From UBA6814 sp040753075 (GTDB lineage: Bacteria > Desulfobacterota > Desulfovibrionia > Desulfovibrionales > Desulfovibrionaceae): DNA of 45,822 bases. The stretch spans positions 1-45,822 of the forward strand of contig JBFMHA010000020.1 of NCBI GenBank assembly GCA_040753075.1, written 5' to 3'. Within the stretch, counting starts at the first letter, position 1; the number at the start of each line of letters is the position of its first letter. Shown here piece by piece: positions 15,774-23,374 of the stretch. The notes below the pieces were generated by a model, which did no database searches, had not been told where the DNA came from, and saw nothing but the letters and a program-made list of their open reading frames with translations. Made by a program: the position numbers and the translations under genes.

Positions 15774-17462
15774 CTACCCCCCCTCCTCCGCCGGCTTGAG
15801 CCTGTGGCCCACGAAGCTGGCCAGGAGGACCAGGCTGGTGGAGATGCCGATCATCATGAGCCCCAGGGCCGAGAGCTTGCCCCACAGGCCGTCCTCGGCG
15901 AAGCGCAGGATCTGCACGGCCAGGACCTCGGTGCCCGGCCGGGAGAGCACCACGGACAGGGTCAGCTCGCGCACGAACATCGTCGCCATCAGGATCCAGG
16001 CCGAGACCATGCCCGGCACCAGCAGCGGGATCACGATGCGGCGCATGGTGGCGGCCGGCCCGGCCCCGCAGACCAGGGAGGACTCCTCCAGGTGGGCGTG
16101 CACCTGCACGAAGGCGCTGGACAGGGGCCGCACCCCGTAGGGCAGGTAGGTGGCGATGTAGCCGATGAGCAGGGCCCAGATGGTGGCGTACAGCGGGGTG
16201 CGCACGAAGAACCACATGAACCCCACGCCGATGACGATGCCCGGGAAGGAGAAGGACAGGAAGGTGAGGGTCTCCAGCACGCCCGCGGCCACGGTGCGCA
16301 CCTTGACCACCACGTAGGCCGCCAGCACGGACAGCCCCACCCCCAGGGTCGCCCCGCCCACCCCCAGGAACAGGCTGTTCTTGAGGGAGAGCAGGGAGAT
16401 GGGGTCGTGCAGCACCTCGCGCCAGTGCTTGAGGCCCATCATGGCGAAGGCCCGGGCGCTGGGGGCCATGGAGTACGGGGTCAGCGAGGTGTAGACCAGC
16501 ACCAGCACCGGCAGCACGATGAGGATGAACGACAGGAGCCCCACCGCGCCGAACAGGGGCAGGCGGGCCCGGCCCAGGCCGACCACCGCGGGCTTCCAGC
16601 CCCGGCTGGAGATGGTCACGAACCGCCCGCTCTCGGCGGTGAGGGCGCGGTACACGAAGATGAGGGTCACCGAGGCGGCCAGCACGCTCATGCCGATGGC
16701 CGCGGCCGCGCCGTAGTCCGCGGCGAAGCCGGTGGAGATGGTGCGGTAGATGTGGGTGGCCAGCACGTAGATGCGGCCGGGCATGCCGATGACCGACGGC
16801 ACCGCGAAGGAGGCCAGGCCGCGCACCACGGACAGGATGAACGCGGCCAGGATGGCCGGCCGCAGCACCGGCAGCGTGACCCGGGTCAGGGTGCGCCAGA
16901 CCCCGGCCCCGCACACCTTGGAGGACTCCTCCAGGCTCACGTCGAAGGAGGCCAGGGCCGGGGCCAGGATGAGGTAGGCGATGGGCAGCTCCAGCAGCCC
17001 CTCCACCAGGATCATGCCCCACAGGGAGTAGATGTTGAAGGGCGAGGACTCGAACCCCAGCACCTGGCGGCAGAAGAGGTTGAGGATGCCGTTGGAGGGG
17101 TTGAGCAGCAGCGCCCAGCTCACCGCGAACAGGATGTGGGGCACCATCATGGGGATGATGGAGATGATGCGGAACAGGACCTTGAACGGGATGTCGGTGC
17201 GGGTGTTCAGGTAGGCCAGGAACAGGGCCAGGAGCGTGGACAGGCTGGCGGAGCCCAGCACGAACGCCAGGGTGTTGCCCGCGATGACGGCCAGGTCCGG
17301 GTCGCCGTAGGCCGCGGCGTACTTGTCCAGGGTGAAGGTCCCGAAGGCCCCCAGGCCCTCGGAGAAGCTGCCCAGCACCAGCATGGCCACCGGGCAGACC
17401 GTGAGCAGGCCCACCACGGCGATGAGGCTGGAGGTGAGGACCGGGCGGTTGGGGGAAGCCAT
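15774..17462 (-). CDS. Ferric-type ABC transporter permease, two fused permease domains
   Basis: This 562-aa inner-membrane protein has about twelve hydrophobic segments in two homologous halves. Each half carries an EAA loop for ATPase contact: EESSKVCGAGVWRTLTRV in the first and EESSLVCGAGPAATMRRI in the second. This fused layout is that of FbpB-like permeases for iron(III) and related substrates such as phosphonates or thiamine. It is the last gene of a leftward binding protein-ATPase-permease operon, 43 bp after the ATPase gene. The ATG at 17462 is used. Substrate not determined. Confidence 0.9.
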   Translation of the reverse strand: MASPNRPVLTSSLIAVVGLLTVCPVAMLVLGSFSEGLGAFGTFTLDKYAAAYGDPDLAVIAGNTLAFVLGSASLSTLLALFLAYLNTRTDIPFKVLFRIISIIPMMVPHILFAVSWALLLNPSNGILNLFCRQVLGFESSPFNIYSLWGMILVEGLLELPIAYLILAPALASFDVSLEESSKVCGAGVWRTLTRVTLPVLRPAILAAFILSVVRGLASFAVPSVIGMPGRIYVLATHIYRTISTGFAADYGAAAAIGMSVLAASVTLIFVYRALTAESGRFVTISSRGWKPAVVGLGRARLPLFGAVGLLSFILIVLPVLVLVYTSLTPYSMAPSARAFAMMGLKHWREVLHDPISLLSLKNSLFLGVGGATLGVGLSVLAAYVVVKVRTVAAGVLETLTFLSFSFPGIVIGVGFMWFFVRTPLYATIWALLIGYIATYLPYGVRPLSSAFVQVHAHLEESSLVCGAGPAATMRRIVIPLLVPGMVSAWILMATMFVRELTLSVVLSRPGTEVLAVQILRFAEDGLWGKLSALGLMMIGISTSLVLLASFVGHRLKPAEEGG

Positions 17463-17505
17463 GGCGTTTCTCGTTCCCGTATCCGTCAGGGGGAATGGTT
17501 CTCGA

Positions 17506-18606
17506 TCACGCCGCCAGCAGCAGGCAGTGCTGCGGGTCCACGGCCACGCGCACCGCGTCGCCCCGGCGCAGGCCGGCGTCGGGCTCCACCTTGACGTGCA
17601 GCAGGGCCTCGCCCGCGCGCACCTCGCCCTCGAAGGCCTCGCCGATGAACACCAGGCTCTCCACCCGGCCGGCGAAGCGGTTGCCGCCCTCCCCGTCCGC
17701 GCCCGCGCCCTCCCCCTTCTCCAGGCGGATGAACTCCGGCCGGAAACAGAGGGTGGCCTCGTCGCCTGGCCGCAGTTGCGGCCGCGGCCGGCAGGCCACC
17801 CGGCCCAGGGCCGAGTCCACCAGGGTGCGGCCGGGCTCCTGGGCCGCCACCCGGGCCGGGAGCAGGTTGGCCCGGCCGAGGAAGTCGGCCACGAAGCGGT
17901 GGTCGGCGTCGAAGTAGATCTTCTCGGGCGGGCCGATCTCGATGATCCGGCCCTGGTGCATGACCGCGATGGAGTCGGACAGGGCCAGGGCCTCGATGCG
18001 GTCGTGGGTCACGTAGACCGCGGTGATGGCCAGTTCGGTGAGGAAGGCGCGCAGCTCCTTGCGGGTCTCCTCCCGGAGCTTGGCGTCCAGGTTGGACAGG
18101 GGCTCGTCGAAGAGGATGACCTTGGGCTCGGCCACCAGGGCGCGGGCCAGGGCCACCCGCTGCTGCTGGCCGCCGGAGAGCCGGGTGGCGGGCCGGCTCT
18201 CGAAGCCCTCCAGCTGCACGAAGCGCAGGGTGCGGGCCACCCGCTCCCGTATCTCGGCCCGGGGGACCTTGCGCACGGCCAGGGGGTAGGCCACGTTGTC
18301 GAACACGGTCATGTGCGGCCAGATGGCGTAGGTCTGGAACACCATGCCCAGGCCGCGGCGCTCGGTGGGCACGTAGATGTTCTTCTCCCGGGACCAGACC
18401 ACCTCGCCGCCGATGGCGATCTCCCCCCGGTCCGGGGACTCCAGGCCCACGATGGACCGGAGCAGCGTGGTCTTGCCGCACCCGCTGGGCCCGAGCAGGG
18501 TGAAGATGCCCCGGGCCGGGATGGCGAGGTCCACCTCGTCCAGGGCCTTGATGGTCTTGCCCCCGGACCGGTAGTGCTTGGACAGGCCGGTGATGCGGAT
18601 TTCCAT
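17506..18606 (-). CDS. ABC transporter ATP-binding protein (FbpC/PotA type)
   Basis: This 366-aa ATPase powers the importer encoded on both sides. Walker A GPSGCGKT is at 39-46, the Q-loop near residue 91 (VFQTYAIWP), the signature LSGGQ at 143-147, Walker B ILFDEP at 164-169, and the H-loop in VYVTHDRIEA. The region beyond about 240 is a TOBE-type regulatory domain. The insert WSREKNIYVPTERRGLGMVFQ is typical of ferric and 2-aminoethylphosphonate importers. It lies between the binding-protein gene and the permease, downstream of a strong stem-loop. Confidence 0.92.
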   Translation of the reverse strand: MEIRITGLSKHYRSGGKTIKALDEVDLAIPARGIFTLLGPSGCGKTTLLRSIVGLESPDRGEIAIGGEVVWSREKNIYVPTERRGLGMVFQTYAIWPHMTVFDNVAYPLAVRKVPRAEIRERVARTLRFVQLEGFESRPATRLSGGQQQRVALARALVAEPKVILFDEPLSNLDAKLREETRKELRAFLTELAITAVYVTHDRIEALALSDSIAVMHQGRIIEIGPPEKIYFDADHRFVADFLGRANLLPARVAAQEPGRTLVDSALGRVACRPRPQLRPGDEATLCFRPEFIRLEKGEGAGADGEGGNRFAGRVESLVFIGEAFEGEVRAGEALLHVKVEPDAGLRRGDAVRVAVDPQHCLLLAA

Positions 18607-18638
18607 GGGCGGGCTCCCTGCCGCGGGCGGGAAAGGGT

Positions 18639-18678
18639 CCCGCCGGCCCCGCCCCCTCGCGGAGGGCGGGCCGGCGGG
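18639..18678 (-). promoter_or_regulatory. Strong intercistronic stem-loop after the binding-protein gene
   Basis: A 16-base arm at 18639-18654 pairs with 15 bases at 18664-18678 with a single bulged base and a 9-nt loop. It lies in the 195-bp gap between the binding-protein gene and the ATPase gene. No T-run follows on the minus strand. Such hairpins commonly protect the upstream binding-protein mRNA and lower expression of the transporter subunits; that role is inferred. Confidence 0.65.
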
Positions 18679-18800
18679 CCGTTGCGATCCAGGCCGGGCG
18701 CGGCCCCGGCGTCGCGCCCGGGATGCGCCGCCATGCCCGGCCTTCCCGGCGCGGCGGCTCCTTCACCCGCAGGACGCCGGGCGGCGTTGCGGACGCGGGG

Positions 18801-19799
18801 CTAGTTCGCGGCGAAGATGTCCTTGAACTTGTCGCCCCAGGTCTTGGTCTCCTCGTCGGACAGCTCGCGGATGGGCAGGACCTTGGCCTTGTCCATGCCG
18901 TCGATGGGCGGGAACACGCCCGGGGCCAGCACGTACTCGCCCACGTCCTTGGCCAGCATGCCCATGGCCTCCTGGGAGAGCCACCAGTCCATGAAGAGCT
19001 TGGCCGCGTTGGGGTGCTTGGCCTTGGCCACCAGGGCCATGGCCCGCGGGGTGCCGAGCAGGGGCTGCTCCACCCGGGCCCAGTCCAGGGGGGCCGGGGC
19101 CTTGGTGATGATGTACTTGGGCATGGAGATGCCGATGAGCTTCTCCCCGCTCTCGATGGGCGCGGGCGTGGGGCCGAACGAGGCCACGAACATGGGCTTG
19201 TTGGCGGCCAGGCCCTTGACGAACTTCATCCAGTCCTCTTCGCTCTTGAACACCTTCTCCTTGAGGCCCACGAGCCAGGCGATGGTGGTGGCGTGGGTGG
19301 AGGGGTCGGCCATGACGATCTTGTCCCTCCACTTGGGATCGGCCAGGTCCTCGTAGCGCTTGGGCGCGTCCGCGGCCTTCACCAGCTCCTTGTTGTAGAT
19401 GAGGCCCACGTACTCGATGCCGAAGAGCTGGATGGTCCCGTCCTTGCGGGTCCAGTCCGGGTACTTGGCCGCGGCCGGGGAGGCGTAGGGGGCCAGCACG
19501 CCCTTGTCCTTGAGGAACTCCAGCACCGGCAGCGGGGCCTGGAGCACGTCGGCCTGGAGCTTGCCCGCCTCGAACTCGGTGAGCACCGTGGCCAGGAACT
19601 TGGAGGTGGAGACGCGGGTGTACTCGCCGGCGACGCCGTGGGCCTTGGTGAAGGCCTCCATGAGGGGCTCGATGGCGGTGATGTTGGCGTAGAACGCGGC
19701 CTTGCCCTCGGCCTTGGCCTTGTCCAGGAGGGCCTTGTCCGCGGCCAGGGCCGAGCCCGCCAGGCCCAGGACCAGCAAGAGAACCAGGAAACGTTTCAT
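18801..19799 (-). CDS. Periplasmic substrate-binding protein of ferric-type ABC importer
   Basis: This 332-aa protein has a clear Sec signal peptide (MKRFLVLLLVLGLAGSALA, cleavage before AD). The mature part is a family-1 type binding fold as in FbpA, with YANITAIEPLMEAF near the start, YVGLIYNKELV in the middle and PNAAKLFMDWWLSQEA near the end. It delivers substrate to the fused permease. Iron(III) is a common substrate of this family, but thiamine or phosphonate relatives cannot be excluded; the Tyr-Tyr iron pair is not obvious. A Shine-Dalgarno AAGGAG lies 8 bp upstream of the ATG. It is the first gene of the operon. Confidence 0.88.
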   Translation of the reverse strand: MKRFLVLLLVLGLAGSALAADKALLDKAKAEGKAAFYANITAIEPLMEAFTKAHGVAGEYTRVSTSKFLATVLTEFEAGKLQADVLQAPLPVLEFLKDKGVLAPYASPAAAKYPDWTRKDGTIQLFGIEYVGLIYNKELVKAADAPKRYEDLADPKWRDKIVMADPSTHATTIAWLVGLKEKVFKSEEDWMKFVKGLAANKPMFVASFGPTPAPIESGEKLIGISMPKYIITKAPAPLDWARVEQPLLGTPRAMALVAKAKHPNAAKLFMDWWLSQEAMGMLAKDVGEYVLAPGVFPPIDGMDKAKVLPIRELSDEETKTWGDKFKDIFAAN

Positions 19800-20039
19800 G
19801 GTCGATCTCCTTTGGGCTTCCGCCCGGGATTGTCCGATGAAAAACGCCTGGCCCGGCGCAGACCCCTGGAGGGTCCCGGTCGGCCGGGGGATGTCCTATA
19901 CTCCCTCCTTCCTACCTTCGTAACAAGCGGCCTGTCCAGGAAAAACCGGAGCGCCCGGCCCGGAGCGGGCGAAACGGGAAAGGCCGGCGGACAGGGCCGG
20001 GAGGCTTGCAGGGAAGGAGGGGGCCGGCCGTGCGCCATG

Positions 20040-20073
20040 AAAAAGCCCCCCTTCCCGGAGGAAAGGGGGCTTC
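20040..20073 (-). terminator. Intrinsic terminator of the sahR-ahcY operon
   Basis: On the minus strand AAGCCCCCTTTCC pairs with GGAAGGGGGGCTT around a short loop and is followed by a T-run. It starts 17 bp after the ahcY stop codon. Confidence 0.85.
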
Positions 20074-20090
20074 ATCGTCTCGGGCGCAGG

Positions 20091-21599
20091 CTAGTAGCGG
20101 TAGTGGTCCGGCTTGTAGGGGCCTTCCTGGGGCACGCCGAGGTAGGCGGCCTGCTCCTTGGAGAGCTTGTCCAGGGTCACGCCCAGGCGCTCCAGGTGCA
20201 GGCGGGCGACCTCCTCGTCGAGCTTCTTGGGCAGGACCATGACCTTGGGCTCGTAGGTGTTGGCCGCCAGGTCGAGCTGGGCCAGGACCTGGTTGGTGAA
20301 GGAGTTGGACATGACGAAGGAGGGATGTCCCGTGGCGCAGCCCAGGTTCACCAGCCGGCCCTCGGCCAGCACGATGATGGACTTCCTGGTCTTGGCGTTG
20401 GTCCACTTGTCCACCTGGGGCTTGACCGTGTCCTTGGTCCAGGTCTTGCCCGTCTCCAGGGCGCTCATCTCGATCTCCGAGTCGAAGTGCCCGATGTTGC
20501 AGAGGATGGCCTCGTTCTTCATGCGCTCCATGTGCTTGCCGGTGATGACGTGCCAGCAGCCGGTGGCGGTGACGAAGATGTCCGCCTCCTCCACGGCCTT
20601 GTCCATGGTGGTGACTTCGTAGCCCTCCATGGCCGCCTGCAGGGCGCAGATGGGGTCGATCTCGGTGACCAGCACCCGGGCGCCGAAGCCGCGCATGGAC
20701 TGGGCGCAGCCCTTGCCCACGTCGCCGTAGCCGCACACCGCCACCACCTTGCCCGCCACCATCACGTCGGTGGCGCGCTTGATGCCGTCGGCCAGGGACT
20801 CGCGGCAGCCGTAGAGGTTGTCGAACTTGGACTTGGTCACCGAGTCGTTGACGTTGATGGCCGGGAAGAGCAGCTCGCCCTTCTCCTGCATCTGGTAGAG
20901 GCGGTGCACGCCGGTGGTGGTCTCCTCGGACACGCCGCGGATCCTCTTGGCGATGCCGGCCCACTTCTCGGGCGTGAGCTTGTGGGCCAGGGCCAGGCGG
21001 TCCATGACGATGGCGAACTCCTTGTTGTCCGCCTTCTTCTTGAGGATGGCCGGGTCCTGCTCCACCTTCACGCCCTGATGGACCATGAGGGTGGCGTCGC
21101 CGCCGTCGTCCACGATGAGGTCCGGGCCGCCGCCGTCGGGCCAGGTCAGCGCCATCTCGGTGCACCACCAGTAGTCCTCCAGGGTTTCGCCCTTCCAGGC
21201 GAAGACCGCGGCGGCGCCGGCCTCGGCGATGGCCGCGGCGGCGTGGTCCTGGGTGGAGAAGATGTTGCACGAGGCCCAGCGCAGGTCCGCGCCCAGGGCG
21301 TGCAGGGTCTCGATGAGCATGGCGGTCTGGATGGTCATGTGCAGGCTTCCGGCCACGCGCAGGCCCTTGAGGGGCTTCTTCTTGCCGTACTTGGCGCGCA
21401 GGGCCATGAGGCCGGGCATCTCGTTCTCGGAGAGCTGCATCTCCTTGCGGCCCCACTCGGCCAGGGAGATGTCCGCCACCTTGTAGGGCAGGGACAGGTC
21501 CAGCTCCTGCGGGCCGGCGGGCTTGGCGCAGGCGCCGCACTTCTTGGCGGGAGCGGCCTTCTTGGCGGGGGCGGCCTTCTTGGCCGGGGTCTTGGGCAT
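20091..21599 (-). CDS. ahcY: Adenosylhomocysteinase with Lys/Ala-rich N-terminal extension
   Basis: This 502-aa cytosolic enzyme hydrolyses S-adenosylhomocysteine to adenosine and homocysteine, closing the methylation cycle. Family landmarks are the substrate region RVAGSLHMTIQTAMLIETL, the NAD-binding loop VVAVCGYGDVGKGCA, and the C-terminal signature GPYKPDHYRY with the conserved Lys and Tyr. The ATG at 21599 is preceded by GGAGG, so a longer frame is not used. The first 28 residues contain three PAKKA-type repeats and CGAC, an unusual basic tail absent from most orthologues. It is co-transcribed with the SAH-responsive regulator 29 bp upstream. Confidence 0.95.
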   Translation of the reverse strand: MPKTPAKKAAPAKKAAPAKKCGACAKPAGPQELDLSLPYKVADISLAEWGRKEMQLSENEMPGLMALRAKYGKKKPLKGLRVAGSLHMTIQTAMLIETLHALGADLRWASCNIFSTQDHAAAAIAEAGAAAVFAWKGETLEDYWWCTEMALTWPDGGGPDLIVDDGGDATLMVHQGVKVEQDPAILKKKADNKEFAIVMDRLALAHKLTPEKWAGIAKRIRGVSEETTTGVHRLYQMQEKGELLFPAINVNDSVTKSKFDNLYGCRESLADGIKRATDVMVAGKVVAVCGYGDVGKGCAQSMRGFGARVLVTEIDPICALQAAMEGYEVTTMDKAVEEADIFVTATGCWHVITGKHMERMKNEAILCNIGHFDSEIEMSALETGKTWTKDTVKPQVDKWTNAKTRKSIIVLAEGRLVNLGCATGHPSFVMSNSFTNQVLAQLDLAANTYEPKVMVLPKKLDEEVARLHLERLGVTLDKLSKEQAAYLGVPQEGPYKPDHYRY

Positions 21600-21628
21600 G
21601 GGGTCCTCCGGAAGTTGGGGGGTTGGCG

Positions 21629-22552
21629 TCAGGATTTGCGGGCCGTCATGAGGAGGAGGGTGAGGCCCGAGAGCAGGGTGATGCGCGTGGATTCGGCCTC
21701 GCCGAGCCCGGCGGCCTCCATCCAGGTGCGCAGCTCCTCGGGGTCGAAGCCCAGCCAGCGGTCGCCGTACTGCTCGCGCAGCTCCTCGCGGGCGTGCCGG
21801 GTGAAGTCCAGGACGAGCAGGGTTCCGCCCGGGGCCAGGATGCGGCCGGCCTCGGCCAGGGCCTGGGCCGGGTCCGGGGCGTGGTGCAGGGACAGGCTGA
21901 ACACCGCGGCCTGCACCTCGGCCTCGCGCAGGGGCAGGTGCATGAGGTCGCCCAGGCGCAGGCTCACCCGGTCGGCGTCGGGCAGGCGGCGGCGGGCCAG
22001 GTCCAGCATGCTCGGGGAATTGTCCACGCCCACCACGGTGCGGGCCCGGGAGAGCAGGGCCTTGAGCAGGTCCCCGGCTCCGCAGCCCAGGTCCGCGGCC
22101 GCGGCGCAGGTGGGCATCCGGGCCAGCAGCTCCGGGGCCGGGTCGAAGCCGCCCAGCAGTTCGTGGCGCAGGCGGTCCCAGTCCTGGGCGATGGCGTTGA
22201 AGAACCGGGCGGATTCGGCCGAGCGTCCGGCCATGACCTCGCGGGCCGCGTCCAGGTCCGCGGCCAGGGCGGGGTCGGCGTCGGCGTCCGCGTCCAGGAA
22301 CGGGCGCAGGGCGGCCACGAAGTCCCGGCCCGGCCCCTGCGCCGCGGCGCGGTAGAACACCCACTGCCCGTCCCGCCGGGCGTCCAGCAGCCCGGCCTCG
22401 GCCAGGATGCGCAGGTGCCGCGAGGCCCCGGACTGGGCCAGGCGCAGGGCCGCCACCAGCTCGTTCACCGACAGCTCGTGCCGGCAGAGCACGTTCAACA
22501 GCCGCAGCCGCGTCGGGTCGGCCAGGGCCTTGGAGAATTGGAGGAGTTGCAT
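21629..22552 (-). CDS. sahR: SahR-type ArsR regulator fused to methyltransferase domain
   Basis: This 307-aa protein has an ArsR winged helix at residues 1-90 (SKALADPTRLRLLNVLC, SGASRHLRILAEAGLL) and a class I SAM-binding domain from about 140 (ADLGCGAGDLL, VVGVDNSPSMLDLARRRL). This is the architecture of SahR, which in Proteobacteria including Desulfovibrio controls methionine-cycle genes in response to S-adenosylhomocysteine. Its position directly before ahcY in one operon supports that name. A perfect ATATCCGGATAT palindrome lies 13 bp upstream of the start, fitting autoregulation. Whether the methyltransferase fold is only a sensor is not visible. Confidence 0.82.
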   Translation of the reverse strand: MQLLQFSKALADPTRLRLLNVLCRHELSVNELVAALRLAQSGASRHLRILAEAGLLDARRDGQWVFYRAAAQGPGRDFVAALRPFLDADADADPALAADLDAAREVMAGRSAESARFFNAIAQDWDRLRHELLGGFDPAPELLARMPTCAAAADLGCGAGDLLKALLSRARTVVGVDNSPSMLDLARRRLPDADRVSLRLGDLMHLPLREAEVQAAVFSLSLHHAPDPAQALAEAGRILAPGGTLLVLDFTRHAREELREQYGDRWLGFDPEELRTWMEAAGLGEAESTRITLLSGLTLLLMTARKS

Positions 22553-22564
22553 GGCGTTCCGTGT

Positions 22565-22576
22565 ATATCCGGATAT
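22565..22576. promoter_or_regulatory. ATATCCGGATAT palindrome, likely SahR operator
   Basis: A perfect 12-bp palindrome sits 13-24 bp upstream of the ArsR-methyltransferase start. The location and symmetry fit an ArsR-dimer operator for the sahR-ahcY operon. The rest of the 298-bp gap up to tatA is GC-rich with repeated GGCGGAATCC-type words at 22720-22775 and no recognisable gene. Confidence 0.65.
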
Positions 22577-22850
22577 GTTGATGTGTCCATCTACGCATAT
22601 GCCGGGCCGGCGTCAAGCACACGGAAAGGAGAAAAGAGGCTCCCCAGCGCGGAAGAACGCGCCGCATGGCGCAATGGGGCCGAAGAGCGCGCCTGCGCGC
22701 GGGGTGAGCCCCGGCCGGAATCGGGCGGAACCCGGCCGGCGGGGGCGGAATCCGGCGGAATCCGGGATTGGCTCGGGGGCCGGGCGGGCATAGAAGGCGC
22801 AGCATCGGCGACCCTGCAGCCACGCCCGCAACCCGGGCCAGGAGAAGACC

Positions 22851-23096
22851 ATGGGCGACCTCTTCGCACCCGCGCACCTCGCGGTGATCCTCGTCATCGT
22901 GCTGTTCATTTTCGGCCCGTCCAAGCTGCCCAGCATCGGCAAGGACCTGGGCAAGAGCATCCGGGAATTCAAGAAGGCGGTGAGCGAGCCCGAGGCTCCA
23001 TCCCCGACGGCCGCGCCCGCCGTCCGCCAGGCCGCTCCCGCGCCGGAGCAGGTCCGGGCCGAGGCCGGGGCCGGCATGGGGGCGGGCCGGGAGTAA
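22851..23096 (+). CDS. tatA: Sec-independent translocase subunit TatA/E
   Basis: This 81-aa protein forms the pore-related subunit of twin-arginine export. It has one N-terminal membrane helix (LAVILVIVLFIFGPSKLP) with the family FGPSKLP hinge, followed by the amphipathic helix IGKDLGKSIREFKKAV and a Pro/Ala-rich tail. A Shine-Dalgarno AGGAGA precedes the ATG. tatB and tatC are not adjacent, which is common when tatA is a stand-alone gene. It converges with the Cys-rich gene with only 11 bp between stops. Confidence 0.93.
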   Translation: MGDLFAPAHLAVILVIVLFIFGPSKLPSIGKDLGKSIREFKKAVSEPEAPSPTAAPAVRQAAPAPEQVRAEAGAGMGAGRE

Positions 23097-23107
23097 GGAC
23101 GGCCCGG

Positions 23108-23371
23108 CTACTCCTCCCCGGCCTCCCGCTGCTCCGAATACCAGCGCCGGAGCCGGCCCAGGACGTGCTCGTAGCCGCCCGGGGCGTGGGGCTTCACGCA
23201 GCCGGCGCAGTCCTTGATCTTGCCGCGCAGCACGAAATCCCCCCCGCAGTCGGGCAGCATGTAGAGCGGGCAGAAGCAGAACAGGCAGTTGAACTCCGAG
23301 TCGTCCTCCGCCGCGTGGCAGGGGAAGTAGCGGCAGGCCGCGTTGCGGAAGAACGTGTGGCTGTTCTCCAT
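23108..23371 (-). CDS. Cysteine-rich small domain protein
   Basis: This 87-aa protein matches the cysteine-rich small domain family. Motifs in order are FFRNAACRYFPCH, FNCLFCFCPLY, DCGGDF and KDCAGCVKPH, giving nine cysteines that probably bind metal. Function is unknown; relatives are frequent in anaerobes. It begins 3 bp after the MscS-like stop, so it is probably co-transcribed with it. Confidence 0.85.
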   Translation of the reverse strand: MENSHTFFRNAACRYFPCHAAEDDSEFNCLFCFCPLYMLPDCGGDFVLRGKIKDCAGCVKPHAPGGYEHVLGRLRRWYSEQREAGEE

Positions 23372-23374
23372 CGC

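Noticed and set aside
18723..22355. A 1210-codon rightward open frame
   Set aside because: It is antisense to the binding-protein, ahcY and sahR genes, is rich in His/Gly/Val/Leu as expected from the mirrored codons, and has no domain.
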